A stretch of 64,000 nucleotides of DNA from assembly GCA_030063045.1 (NCBI GenBank), contig JAQSEB010000007.1, positions 186,001 through 250,000 of the forward strand. The letters are read 5' to 3'. Positions 1 through 13,462 of this stretch are shown piece after piece (position 1 is the stretch's first letter; each line of letters begins with the position of its first letter). The notes beneath the pieces were generated by a model. It was not told the origin of the DNA, made no database searches, and was given only the letters and a program-made list of their open reading frames with translations. Made by a program: the position numbers and the translations under genes. Source of the DNA: Pratylenchus scribneri (taxonomy: Eukaryota > Nematoda > Chromadorea > Rhabditida > Pratylenchidae).

Positions 1-133
1 ACGGTATATTATGATTATGATATACCCTTGAAACCCTAGAAATAGAAAGTCTTTTTTTAAATTTTTTGGACCTCAGTTCGTAAGAATAGACAAAAATCAG
101 TAAATAAATCATTCAATTGATGGGGAATTTCAC

Positions 134-283
134 CTTTTTTGCAATTTCATCCAAAAATTGTTTGGATCCATTTATATCCGGTGAATGCAATCTTTCAAAT
201 CCGCCGAGCATTCCATTCAAATTTGAGGCCATCGACACCCAATGTTGATGGGCTTTCTCATAATTATTTTTATTATTTTCCAT
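134..283 (-). CDS. alpha N-terminal protein methyltransferase, first exon (gene runs off the left edge)
   Basis: The exon starts at ATG 283 and ends at a GTGAAATT donor next to 134; the rest lies beyond position 1. It encodes about 50 residues including HQHWVSMASNLNGMLGGF and SPDINGSKQFLDEIAKK. These match the start of NTMT1/METTL11 enzymes (Y..A..YW......DGMLGG...ISS.DI..S..FL). The family methylates the alpha-amino group of proteins beginning X-Pro-Lys after Met removal, using S-adenosylmethionine. The SAM-binding domain is not in the window. The ATG lies 230 bp downstream of the ATG16 stop codon on the same strand. A TTTCTAG acceptor near position 35 may begin exon 2, but the few codons after it are not diagnostic. 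Start and family are well supported; only the N-terminal segment is seen. Confidence 0.72.
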
Positions 284-512
284 TCAAAAAAGAAAAAATT
301 GGGAATAAATTGATTGATTGATTAAATTTAAATATATATTCATTCGAAATTATTCAAATAAAATCCAATATTTACATTTATTAAAAATTTTATTTATTTA
401 ACAAAAATATAAATCAAATCATACTTAAAATAAATTTACATAAATAAAACAATGAATAAATGGATTGATGGGAATGAATTGAATGGCAAATTTTAATAAA
501 TTGTTTTTGTTT

Positions 513-2837
<2,325 letters not shown>

Positions 2838-3467
2838 TTTTATTTCTTTAATTTATAAATTTCTTTAATTTCAATTTTTAATGGAATTGTTCCACGAAAA
2901 TTGGTGATGGTGACTCCGACCATGACAATTCGTAAGTTTTTTAAAGAGAAACATGGAATAATTGCATTTTATTAATTCTTATTAGAAATGTCTAATTTAG
3001 GAAACATGTTGAATAAAATTCACTGAAATGAGTCCAAAAATGTTGAACCCATCCAAATTATTCTATTTTATTTTTTGAAATTACTAGTTCAATCAAAATC
3101 AATTTCTCAAAACTTCATAAATCATAATACATTTACTAATAATTTTTTGGGATTGGGACCTTCCAACCTTCAACCTTACTTTATCCCTTTAAGACTAAAA
3201 TGAGAATTTTTTTCGTATTTTAAAACGAATTTTTATAAAAAATACGGTACCGTTTACTGAACTGCTGAACGTTGAACGAACCAGTTCTACACTCGCTACT
3301 TTTTCAGTCATTATCATTCATCATCAATCATCTTCATCAAAACATAGCATAAAACAGTACTAATGAACAATATTAACAAAAAGTGCTATAATTAAATTAT
3401 AATACTTACTCTAATTTCAGAAACTTTAACTTAATCGGCAATCATTTGAATTATAATTGGATTTAAA
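2838..3467. other. intergenic stretch upstream of ATG16
   Basis: AT-rich, with no open frame that has coding character. It should hold the ATG16 promoter. A short near-palindrome, ATACGGTACCGT, lies at about 3242-3253 and resembles the TACCGT ends of a repeat seen at 62305-62646. Confidence 0.5.
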
Positions 3468-3875
3468 ATGGATAACAATAACAGCAACAAGGAATTGGAA
3501 TGGAAGAAAAATGTGCCGAACAAATTATTGGGAATAAAAATGAAAATGCAGAATTGGAAACGGAACAAATGGAAGAAATGGTTACCTAATTTAATTTTTG
3601 ATTATTGATCATTCGACCAATTTAGACATCTTCTTCAATGGATAACAAAATACAAAAATGCATCTGTTGTCCATTCTACTAAACCAGCCAATTTTATCAT
3701 TTGCATGAAGCGCGATGTTGCAGCACAGCCGATTGGATATGAGGATTTCAAAATTGAGAATGAAGCAACGAAGGAAATACTTGAATTGAAGTGGAAACAA
3801 CCCAACAAATATTTCCTTGTTCGCTACAAAAATGACATCGAAACAATAACAAAACTTGATTGGGAGGAGAAATGA
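3468..3875 (+). pseudogene. short charged ORF pair, possible gene with broken frame
   Basis: From ATG 3468 or the internal ATG 3500 a short acidic/basic frame runs to a GTTACC donor at about 3581. After a TTTAG acceptor at 3625 a second block opens (about 80 residues: QWITKYKNASVVHSTKP, MKRDVAAQPIGYEDF, PNKYFLVRYKNDIETI) and ends in TGA at 3873-3875. Joining the halves at these sites gives a stop or a shift in both upstream frames, so the gene is degenerate, spliced differently, or starts at the internal Met. No family recognised. The downstream block has balanced coding-like composition, which is the main reason to list it. Confidence 0.3.
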
Positions 3876-4305
3876 AGCTAAAATCGAATACAATGATTAG
3901 GATTAGTGCTGAATGATTGAATTTATCAGAATAAATATTAAATTATCTAATTCCATTTTTGTATGAAAATAATTCCCGATTTTTAACTAATGTAAATTTA
4001 TTAAATTATTTTTGGTTAATTCGATTCTTAATATTTTGGTTAATTCGATTCTTAATATTTTGGTTTTTATTTGATTGGGTTTAGTACTACTAGACAATTA
4101 TGAAAGAAAAGAATTAATTTAAGAATATTTAATTCAGTGAAGCCAATTATAGTAGATTTAGGGGTAGGTAAAGGCTAATTAATCCATATTTTTCAAGCAT
4201 TTCATTTCATTGAAATCATATTTAGGAGATTTTAATTCAAAATTAAAAGAGAATTTTAAAAATATTTGTAGTTATTTTTTGTTATTCTTAAATTAAAGTA
4301 TCATT
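3876..4305. other. intergenic, nothing recognised
   Basis: AT-rich with a small direct repeat (TTTTGGTTAATTCGATTCTT twice at about 4009-4053). No gene or RNA signal seen. Confidence 0.45.
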
Positions 4306-5023
4306 TCAACGTTTTGCTTCGGCCGAACGTTTTCTTAGGGAATATCCTCCTTCGATGGTTGCATTTTTGTTAGTTGCAATCAAATTTTTCTTTACAGAAT
4401 CTTCCCCAAGCTTTGATGGCTCAATTTGTTCGATTTTTGACTAAATAAAATGCCATTAATTTATTTCATTTTCCCATTTTCACCTTCATTTGCTGTTCTC
4501 CAATTGGTTTGGCTCCACGACGGCGAATAGGTTTAGCATTCGGAATCGAAGAAGCAGCAGTCGCTTTTCTTGCAGGAAATAAAAAAAATATAAAAATTAT
4601 TTGTAAATTTCAATCCATACAGTAATCGACACAAATTCGTTGCCTTTGGGCATTTGTTGACCAATGTCATCCTTTTGGCCATATTTCTATAAAATTACAA
4701 AAAATTTAATTAAATTTTCAAAATATTTTCACCTCCTCTGCATTTTTGCCAATGTCCATCATTTTGGTTCCTTCCCCTTCATTAATTCCCTTGATGAATG
4801 GTTCAATGTTTGTTCCCATTGAAGTGCTTTCTTGTTTTGTCAATTTCTCCTCCTCTTTTGTTGTTGATGAGATTCCAATTGGCAAATCCTTTTATTAAAT
4901 AGTTTTAAAATATTTTATTTAAGTGTGTAATACTTTTTTAATATTCAAATTTGCTGGTTCTTCGATGGGAACATTTTTCGCCGGCAAATTACTTTGGGCA
5001 CTTCGACGTGGCCTTCCGGGCAT
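4306..5023 (-). CDS. hypothetical Lys/Glu-rich protein with AT-hook-like basic motifs
   Basis: Five exons read from ATG 5023 to TGA 4306. The start MPGRPRRSAQSNLPAKN holds a GRP core flanked by Arg, like a single AT-hook. A Glu/Lys-rich middle follows (DLPIGISSTTKEEEKL, then FIKGINEGEGTKMMDIGK), then a second basic patch (NAKPIRRRGAKPIGEQ) and the tail GGYSLRKRSAEAKR. One junction, at about 4573-4635, stays in frame only if a weak GTCGAT donor is used instead of the stronger GTATGG 7 nt further on; otherwise the frame shifts by one. Composition suggests a nuclear or chromatin-associated protein, which is inference. No homologue recognised. Confidence 0.5.
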
Positions 5024-5261
5024 TTTTTTTTATTTTTTTGGCAAAAAAAATATATTCTCGGAATAAAAAGGCAATTTGGAAAGTGAAGGAAAACATCCTT
5101 CACCCTCATCAGTCACATTGTTTACGTTTATTTTGTGAGGGCAATGAATGCTCGATGGACAAAAACAACATTCCCGAATATACTCTCTTGGTTATTTTTG
5201 GTCAAAATATTGCCAATTTCTCGAGGGAAAATGGATTTTTTATTTAATGGAAAAATAAAGT

Positions 5262-6894
5262 TCAATAAAAAATATTGCAGTGAATTATAAAAAATAAAGA
5301 AAAAATAAATAATATTCCATTTTGAATTGATAGTCGAAATTCATTATTTTTGCTCATTCTCGAAGGAACATTGGGGCCATCCTGCAAAGAATGTTCTTTT
5401 AAATTAATTAATTAATTAATTTTGGCACATATTGTTTCATTCCACTCTCATCGGCCCAAATTGAATAATCATCATTGGCCATAAAATTGTTGTCCTCCAC
5501 CACTGAATTTCCATCCAATCCAGTGCCAAAATTATTGCCCACATTTTCTTTCCATTTTTCACAATGCTCTTTTTAAAATTCATTAATATTATTTTAATAA
5601 ATTTATTACCTTTTTTCTCCAATGCCATCGCTCCATTCCATTCAATTTGACGTTTACAATTTTTGCCCAATAAAACCAAATCAATTCCCTTCATTCCCAG
5701 GCTATCTGCCATTTTTCGACTTGCCTAAAAATAGTAAAAAATATTTGGCAAATTCTTTAATTTTTATTCCTACAAAGCAAAATCCATTATTTCCACTTGA
5801 TTTTGTTGAATTCATCAAATTCCCAATTTTTCGTGTATAAATGTAGAGAACATTTCCATCCAATTTGTCCTCCATTATTCCCTCATTCCAACTTGCCAAA
5901 CATTCAAATTCATTCACTAATTGTTAATTAATTAATATATTCACATTAATTGGTATTTATCGGTTATCTGTGGGCAGATTTTTTGTGTCATCAGCAGGGG
6001 AAAGGCTACGGTACCCCCATGGGTCATCCGGTATAGGGTTGGATCATTCAGGGATAGATTATTGATTATCATTCCACACATCCGTAGCCCTAATCCGAAT
6101 CACCCTTAAAAGGGGGCCCTTCATTTCTTGTACATCTATCAAGATAACCGATAAGTATCCCTTAATTTAATTCCTTTCCATTTATTATTTTGAGACCTTC
6201 ATAAATTTCGCTGGTTTGGCAATGGAATGCCACCAATCGAAGAATATTCGGCAATGAACAATCCGCCTCCAGCGAAATACAATCCCCGGATTTCCATTCT
6301 CCCTTCGGCGTACTAAATTGGCCTCGAATGCCGCAGCCAACATTTTTAATCCCATTTTGTCCCTTTTGCTCAACATTAGTATCCAATAATGCATTCCATG
6401 GTGAAAATTCATGGGAATCAATTCTTTTAATTATTTTAATATTTTTTTCCATTCCCCAATTTTCCCATACTCGCAAATATCCGGGTCCATAGTTGATTGG
6501 ATTCCGGTTGTTCGAAATTCAACCAAAAAATCTGAACGTTGCCTAAACCAAATGCAATGATATCCCAGGGATTCGCCACTAAAAATGCCAATTTTATTTG
6601 GCAATTTATTTAAAATGCATTCATTAATCCACCATTTTCCCGTTGAATGCACTAAAAATCGTTCATTTCCCTCTTCTTGGCGCACACAAATTGAGGCAAT
6701 TTGGCCCTCATTTCCATTTCTCTGCCCATTTTTAACAAAATTGACCCCAATTTTTTTTGACAATGGTCGGTGCACAATTTGGTTATGGCCAATTTCAAGT
6801 CCATTGCTGAATTGACGACCACGGAGAAAAGATGGAAATTCACAATTTGAATAGTCAGAAAATAAATTCCCATTTTCCACATTGAAATGAGCAT
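5262..6894 (-). CDS. secreted/anchored Cys-rich protein, DUF7042-7045-like family (5' end missing)
   Basis: The reading starts at an acceptor (TTTTAAG, 6895) with NCEFPSFLRGRQFSNG. It continues through SICVRQEEGNERFLV, ESLGYHCIWFRQRSDF, VGCGIRGQFSTPKGEW and FECLASWNEG, and ends with a hydrophobic tail (ILFIFSLFFIIHCNIFY) at TGA 5262, suggesting a GPI signal or membrane anchor. The pattern C-x-FP-x-x-LRG, with later Cys pairs and an F-x-C-x-x-x-W block, resembles the metazoan secreted family annotated DUF7042-DUF7045, and the gene at 9840-11156 repeats it. The signal-peptide exon was not found. An alternative frame from ATG 6894 looks like a signal peptide but does not join. The intron at about 5919-6198 is enlarged by an inverted-repeat element (5951-6161). 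Function unknown. Confidence 0.62.
5951..6161. mobile_element. MITE family A, copy 1 (in an intron)
   Basis: About 210 bp with terminal inverted repeats: GGTATTTATCGGTTATCT at 5952-5969 against AGATAACCGATAAGTATCC at 6142-6160. Possible target duplication TTAAT on both sides (5946-5950, 6162-6166). It lies inside an intron of the 5262-6894 gene. A second copy at 29992-30191 shares the ends and internal tracts such as GTCATCCGGTATAGGGTT. Too short to encode a transposase. Confidence 0.85.
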
Positions 6895-7132
6895 CTTAAA
6901 ATTGACTGATGAATTTATTGATTTTAAATGCCAATTTTTGGCTTTCTTTTATTTATTTTACCCCATTTCTTATTTCTTGCGCAATGAAAAACAAGTTTTT
7001 TGTTATGTTGAAAATCGAACAAAACTTTGGGTAAAATGCGGCTTGCTGGGCCGATTGCGGCTGCCGCTTATTTTTCTTTTGTTCCAGCCAACAAAAATCC
7101 GCGTGATTTTTAATTGGTAAAAAGGTAAAATC

Positions 7133-7559
7133 CGTCCGGGGTCGATTCCACAATAGACAAAGGGCGGTACAAATATGGGCGATTCCACAATGGTACAAAT
7201 ATAAAGTTTTTGGCTTCTAACAAATCAGAAGCTGGTTTTAGACCACACGAACCTTATACCATTTTGCAGATCTCATCGAGATGCATCGATTGATATAAAA
7301 TATGTTAGCTTTCGGCCCAAAATAAGAAAGTTTAAAACCAAAATTTGGAAAAAATGGTTTGAATGGTTTAATACTCTTTAATTTTGACCAAATCATGATA
7401 AATTGTATACCATTCGATGCGTCTCGATGAGATCTACAAAATGGTATAAGGTTTGTAGGGTCTAAAACCGGTTTCTGATTTATTAGAAGCCAAAAAATTT
7501 ATATTTGTACCATTGTGGAATCGCCCATATTTGTACCATTGTGGAATCGACCTAGCACC
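7133..7559. mobile_element. Mutator-like MITE with 9-bp target duplication
   Basis: A 427-bp inverted-repeat element flanked by GGTAAAATC at 7124-7132 and again at 7560-7568. The arms contain the motif GATTCCACAATGGTACAAAT doubled near each end, then a TTCTAA/TTAGAA segment, then a box TCTCATCGAGAYGCATCGA facing the centre from both arms. A 9-bp duplication with long terminal repeats is typical of Mutator-type elements. No open frame; non-autonomous. The outer end recurs alone at 23459-23510 and the inner parts recur at 35875-36161. Confidence 0.85.
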
Positions 7560-7568
7560 GGTAAAATC

Positions 7569-8629
7569 CATGTCAAATTACTATTCCCCCTTTCAATGTC
7601 CATAATTATTTATTATTTATTCATTAAAAATTAAATTGCTGAATAAAATCCATTATTATATTTTATTTAAATATTTTCTTTTCCCAATTCCTTTTTTCAT
7701 TCATCATTTTATGCCGCCTTTCTTTCTTCATTTTTCAACCACAAAGAATTGGCCAACCCCACACCCCAACCCCAACTCTGCCTTCCCTTCCACAATTCCC
7801 TTTAGGCCATTTCGCCTCTATGTACTATTTTATGTACGTCAATAATTTTTACGGCCCCAAAAGCATTTGAAGAAGCATCCATTCTTTTATTTTGTTCTTT
7901 TTTATTTTTAATTTCGTCCACCAAATTTAACTATCCATTAAAAAATTGCCAAAAAATCCAACTCAAAAAAGAGAATTGAACGGAAATAAAGTCCCTCATT
8001 CAAAAATATATTCCATCTTCATTCCGCCTATTTTCCTCAAATTGATCAGTCGGAAAATGCTCAAAACTCAAGACTCCCGGCTTCTGATCAAAGTCAACTG
8101 TCCCCCCCCCTTATACTCTTGCCAGCCGGCTTTTCCTTTCACATTTTCCCTTTGATTGATTGTCGCTCAAAAACAAATAATGAGGGAAATGAGGATAGGG
8201 AAGAAGATTTTGTCCAGCCGGCCCAGGCTTCAATACTTTTCCCTCTACAAACTTTTGGCTTTTCCTCCTCCTTCCACATCCACATATTTCCCAAAAATCC
8301 TATCAAAAAATTCAATTGCCATTATTTTGATATTCAATTTTGTTAATTTATTTTTAAATTCTATCAAATAAACAATTTATACGAGTAAAATTTCCCAAAA
8401 TTTTCATTCCATCCCTTTCTAATCAAAAAGTTTGCCTATTGTTATATTTGTGGGTATTATTCGCAGTAAAAAGTGTTTCATTTATTTATTAAAAAGAATT
8501 CTCAATCAATATAATTTTTGATGCGCACATTTTCCTGTTTTAAACTTTGCAATTCTGCAAAGGCCAAATTCCTCTGAAACATTTTATTGAGAATTTTTAA
8601 TTAATATTTGATGGATGTTTCTTTTTAAG
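7569..8629. other. intergenic, nothing firm
   Basis: AT-rich with pyrimidine-rich stretches (7740-7800, 8100-8150). Several short frames exist on the plus strand, but they lack splice-consistent partners and protein-like composition. No RNA gene seen. Confidence 0.45.
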
Positions 8630-9671
8630 ATGCAATCCCTTCGTCTTTTGCACGAATTGAGTTCCTATAGCAACAATTCGAACAAGGAGGGGACGACACG
8701 TTCACCCAAAGCAATTCGAGAATGTTTTGTTGAGGGAGAAGAGGATGGTGAGTGAGAATTGGCAAAAAAGAGAGGATAATCCTCAATTTAAGGATATCCA
8801 ATTGAAGTGAAAATATTCCCAAGCACAAGTGAAAAAAATACAAATTTGGAGGAATTGAAGAAGACAGAAGAAGGGAAGGAAAATTATTGCGAAGAAAATG
8901 GAAAAACAATTGAAGGGGACAATGGTGAATTTAATAAATATATTGATAAATTTGATATTTATATTTAAACAGCAGTAGTTGATGATGAAATGGAATTGGA
9001 AAAAATAGAAGCAGAAGAAGAGGATGAGGAAGAAATGGAATATACGGAGGAGGAATTGGCCAGAATGCGAAGACGAATGCTTTATCCGACGGAAACAATC
9101 AACGAAATTTGTTTATTCCTCCCATTTGTTGATTGTAATCGACAATATACAACTTGCCGCCTTCTGCATGCTCTTCTGGAGCCAAGACGAAAAATATGCA
9201 TGGAAGTGGTGAGAAGAAAATATGGAATAATTTAATTTAAATTAAATTTAATTTAAATTGGATTATTTAGTTCATCAAAAGATTGGACGATGCCCGAGAA
9301 AAATTGAATGAGACAATCAAGGTGGGTAATATTACAAAAATGGGAGGGAAAGGGCACTTTAAAGGAGAGATTAAAGGATGTGGAAGAACGACGGAGACAC
9401 GTGAATCAATTGAGTGAACATATTGGGGCAATCAATGTGCGGCTGGAGGAAATGGGCAATCATGTAAATATTTTGGAATAAAATAAATTGACAGATTAAA
9501 GGATTATAATTGGGGAAATAGATTTAAGTTTGAGGATTAAAATGGCATTTTAATTGTTCAGTTATCCGAATTGGACGCCCAAATTTTGGACAATCATTCA
9601 AAATTGGACGAATTGCATGCCAGAATTGAACGAATGAAAGAGGCAAAATCAAATGGAAAACAAAATGAATG
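8630..9671 (+). CDS. acidic coiled-coil protein, unknown
   Basis: Seven exons splice in phase from ATG 8630 to TGA 9669-9671, giving about 225 residues. The N-terminus is Ser-rich (MQSLRLLHELSSYSNNSN), then very acidic (ELEKIEAEEEDEEEMEYTEE). A conserved-looking block follows (ETINEICLFLPFVDCNRQYT, LLEPRRKICMEVFIKRLDDA), and the end is a heptad-rich coiled coil (ERRRHVNQLSEHIGAIN, LSELDAQILDNHSKLDELHA). No signal peptide or membrane segment. It converges on the minus-strand gene ending at 9840, leaving 168 bp between stops. Probably a structural or scaffold coiled-coil protein; the family is not recognised, and an upstream exon cannot be excluded. Confidence 0.68.
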
Positions 9672-9839
9672 AATAATTGAATGAATGAATGTGAATATTC
9701 GCGGGTGTTTTACAATATTTTTGGGTTGGAATTTGGCCAATTTCCCCATGCCAATTAAATGAAATATTTTTTTAGTACTCAAAAATAAGCATAATATTTT
9801 TCCACCAGTAATAAACTAGTCAAATTTGAATAAAAATAT

Positions 9840-11156
9840 TTAATTCTTACATTCTCGCATCATTGTGAATTCCTCCAATGCATTTTCCCCATTTTGAGTC
9901 ATTCGGGCACAGGAGGAATCGATGGAAAGGAATAATTTTATGCCAAATTCACTCAATCTTTTAATAATCTAAAAAATGTGAGGAATATTTCTAAAAATAA
10001 TTCAACTCACTCCACATCGAAATTCCTGTGTTTGAACATTGTAAAATGCAATGAATTTACTGTCGTTAATTTCAATTTTCCCATTTTCCTCATCCATTTT
10101 CGGTCGGCGAATTCCCCAACTTCCAATGCATTGAAATGTTTGCTCTAAAATAGTCAAAAATAATTATAATTTGCAAATATTTTTTTCATTGCCCTCACCA
10201 AAATTGGGAAAAGTGCAATTTTTGAATCGAAAAATGAGATTATTTGTCAATGAATTTCCAACGCAAGAAGACATCTTTAAAAATGAATGAAAATTTGAAA
10301 TTTATTCAATTTTTGTACCTCGCTTTGTCCCCACAAATTGCATTCAAATTTTTGCAACAATTTTTCATCATCTATAGAATTGAATGATGAATCCAATTTT
10401 AAATTATATCCCAATTTGAATTTCCCCTCAAGCAATTCACAGCCAAAATCAATTTCATCAAAATTTGATGGGGCTAAATAAAAAGAAGTTAAAAAAATAA
10501 TTACTGTATGGAAAATACGGTAACGAAAAAGCAAAGTGCCATCGCCTGGGGAAACTTTTTGGGCATCGAAACAACTTTTTTCGGCATCTTTCAAAGTTTT
10601 ATGGCAAATTGATTCTAATAAATTGATTTATTGGCAAACTATAATAATTAATTACCATTTTGATGCAAAGTTTGCAAAACATTTTCTGTTAATTTGACCA
10701 AAGTAAAGCACCGAAAACAAATTGGCAATTTCTTAAAATGATGAGGAGATTTGATATTCAAAGAATTTCTTCTAAAAAATATGGAAAATACAAATTTATT
10801 CAATTTAAAATAACCTTATAATAAAAGAATTTTGGCCAATTTGTTGAGCACATCTGCCCCAAGGATAAATTACAAATTTTTCAATGATAAGCTGAAATAA
10901 AAATAAAAATTTGAGATTAAATTAGACTAAAATTGGACTTTTTCAAATGCAGGAACCCGAGTCAGTGAATCGGGACCTTTTTTGGATGAGCTACCGTTTA
11001 CTTGACGAAAAAATGTGCCCCTCAAATTGGTTGGAAATTGACAATTTTCTGGCATCAATTCGGCAAAAACTAAATTTAAAAATTCCACTAAATAAATCGA
11101 ATATTTGAAAAACCTCTAGGCAAAATGTGAAAAGTAATGAGAAAAAAGAAAATCAT
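9840..11156 (-). CDS. secreted Cys-rich protein, DUF7042-7045-like family
   Basis: Starts at ATG 11156 with a signal peptide (MIFFFLITFHILPRVFA). The first mature block, NCQFPTNLRGTFFRQ, is followed by VIYPWGRCAQQIGQNS, ICFRCFTLVKLTENVLQ and NESICHKT. The spacing C-x-FP-x-x-LRG ... G-x-C ... C-x-R-C ... NVLQ ... C is the signature I associate with the DUF7044 part of the DUF7042-7045 family. The second half (DFGCELLEGKFKLG, FECNLWGQSEMSSC, FQCIGSWGIRR, TQEFRCGIIK) repeats the F-x-C-x-x-x-W pattern of its neighbour at 5262-6894. Stop TAA 9840-9842. No membrane anchor at the C-terminus, so probably soluble and secreted. Function unknown in any species as far as I know. Splicing is in frame throughout about eight exons. 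Confidence 0.72.
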
Positions 11157-11506
11157 CAAAAATATATTAATATTAAATTTATTGAAATATATTTTGGACA
11201 AAATATTGAGGGATTCAATTTTGAGCAAATGACGTCGATTGCTCAATGTTTGGAATGGCCAAATGTGCTCTGGTGAATGAGGTCAATGTTGGTCATTGAG
11301 ATTGTGGCCAATTCTGCGCATTCTCATTCACTTCACATCATATTTTCACAATTGCCTATTAAAACCCTCAAAATATATTCAAAATTATTTTGAATTATGC
11401 TAATTTTATTAAGTGAAAAAATGAGTATAAAAATGAGAAATTGGGGGATATTTTGGTCAAATATTTTGCGGGAATCAAAAATTAGGTTTATTTTCTAAAT
11501 TAAAGC

Positions 11507-13462
11507 TCATTTCATTTTAGTTATTCGGGAATTCATCTTTTCATCCATCAAATCAAATCCAACATAATAAATGGGAAATGCTGCCGGCAAGAAAAAGAAT
11601 GAATACAAAAAATGCAAATTTTGAGAGGCAAAGAAGGCCTGAAAAAATATGAATAATATTTTTGAATTTTTAAACAACCACCGGGCGAGAAAATATAATT
11701 GAAAAGCCAAACAATCCAAAGGGAATAATGATGGTCGATTAGCGAATTTTGGCCAGAAGATTGATTGGCCTTTTGCATTTGAATTTGCCGCTGGCATTCT
11801 TTGATGGTCGGCCCAAGATCGTGGGAATTAATTGGACGATAGCCAATTTCCTCTTCTGCCCTTTTTATTGAATATGTATTCGTGATGGCGGTCAATGATG
11901 CCTAAAATGGGAATATTCCATCACTGTTTGGATTAATTTACCTCATATCTGGTGAACAATGGTTCAATGCCGAATAAATTGTACAATAACTCAAAAATGA
12001 ATGCCAGAGAATAGGCAAATCCAAAGGGAATGAAAATTCGCGGTGGATGGCATCCGAGGGCCTCAATCAATGGGAACCAAAATTTCCAAGGATGAACCTT
12101 TATCTTTTATTAATTAAAAATATATTTTATTATTTACCGGGTTCCCTCCATCGACAATATGATATTTTTTACCAGCCGCCGGACTTTCTTTCCCATTTCG
12201 CAATGATTTTTCGGCCAAAATTAATGCCTAAAATTGTAAAAATATCAAAGTATTTCCCCCAATTAATTTACATTCACTGTATTTTCGGCACTGCTATATT
12301 GGGTCAATAATTCATTGGATTTTTGGAACATACATTTCACAATTCCATATTGGCATAAATTCTTTAAAATTAATTAATTAATTTGTAATGCAAAAACATA
12401 CAACACAACGTTGAACAGTTCTCAACTAAAATCAATAATTTAATATTGAAAATTTATGCCATTTTTATTCACCTCTCCAGGCCCATAAATTCCCCTTAAT
12501 CGAAGGGCACACGTCGACAATTTTGGTGGCTCATTCCATGCCAATACCATTTTCTCCGCCACACATTTTGATTCCACATATGGATTGCCAAACTTTAATA
12601 TTTCCTCTATTAGAAGCCCCTTCCCTCTAATAGTAGCCCCTATTTTTAATGAATTTCTTAGCTATATAAAAAAAGCTATAATTTGCTCAAAAATATCAAA
12701 AAATCCCATATTTTGTCCATTTTTGGGGCTTCAAAAATTAAAGCCCCGAGGCTTCTAATAGAGGAAATAATGATAAAATGAATAAATGCGAGAAATATTC
12801 ATTGTTTTATTTACCCTTCTTGCATACGGTGTATTTTCCTCATCGGCCATTTTCAATTCATTTTCGCCATCAAAAATGACGGAAACCTTCAAATGTGCCC
12901 CAAACATATATTATCCTAGATTTAAATTATTCCCATACCGAACTTGTGAATACCATTCTGGGCACCCCATTTCGTTTGCATTCCTCCAAAACATTTTTCG
13001 TCCCATTCACATTTACTTCAAAGCATTTTTGTCTGTCCAACTAAATTTCCCCCAAAATAATTTTCCCTCAATTTTGACAATTAATTCAGACCGATGGCCC
13101 ACCGCTCATTCCACATCCGGCCAAATGGAAACAAGCATCACATCCTCTCAACGCATTCCCAACCAATTCTTTATTCGTTATTGAACCCTAAAATTGACCA
13201 AAAATAATTAAAATTTTTTTTAAATATTTTTTAACATTAATTTTTTCCACCATTTTTTCGTCAATTTGAATATTCTCAAATTTAGGAAAATTCAAATCCA
13301 AAATAACAACAAAATGTCCTTCCTTTTGTAACTCCCGTGTAAGTAATTGACCTTCAAAATATAAAATTAAATTAATTTATTTTCATTAAATCCACCCAAA
13401 TATCCACCGCCGCCCATAATGCATATTCGCATCTGGCCAGCGCCATCATTTTTATTTGTCAT
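11507..13462 (-). CDS. extended SDR, 3-beta-hydroxysteroid dehydrogenase type
   Basis: From ATG 13462: MRICIMGGGGYLGGQLLTRE contains the GxxGxxG NAD(P)-binding turn. VILDLNFPKFENIQ is the acidic end of beta-2. CDACFHLAGCGMSGGPS and VNVNGTKNVLEECKRNGVPR follow, then MVFTSS and the catalytic YxxxK in NPYVESKCVAEKMV, then LRLRGIYGPGE and KYHIVDGGNP. The C-terminal part is hydrophobic (FIPFGFAYSLAFIFELLYN and a further segment), as expected for ER anchoring. This is the architecture of 3-beta-HSD/NSDHL/SDR42E enzymes, which oxidise a 3-beta-hydroxyl on sterols with NAD. About eleven exons. The last splice is ambiguous: phase 1 gives a stop near 11553, an alternative frame ends at 11507. The exact substrate cannot be read. 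One intron holds a MITE (12601-12767). Confidence 0.87.
12601..12767. mobile_element. TA-flanked MITE in an SDR intron
   Basis: A 167-bp element with inverted ends TTTCCTCTATTAGAAGCC / GGCTTCTAATAGAGGAAA and a TA dinucleotide on each side (12599-12600, 12768-12769), as left by Tc1/mariner-type insertion. It sits in the intron before the exon carrying the catalytic YxxxK. Similar CTATTAGAAGCCC tracts occur inside the repeat at 62305-62646. Confidence 0.8.

Noticed and set aside
4951..5247. 98-codon plus-strand frame
   Set aside because: Overlaps the first exon of the minus-strand charged protein and the 3' flank; no splice partners.
6652..6894. Signal-peptide-like start MLISMWKMGIYFLTIQIVN for the 5262-6894 gene
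   Set aside because: It is in a different frame from the conserved NCEFPSFLRG block, and no intron of reasonable size connects the two; an upstream exon is more likely.
7003..7198. Minus-strand frame MYHCGIAHICTALCLLWN as N-terminus of the same gene
   Set aside because: Most of it is translated terminal repeat of the MITE at 7133-7559.
12786..13184. 132-codon plus-strand frame
   Set aside because: Lies opposite well-supported exons of the minus-strand 3-beta-HSD-type gene.
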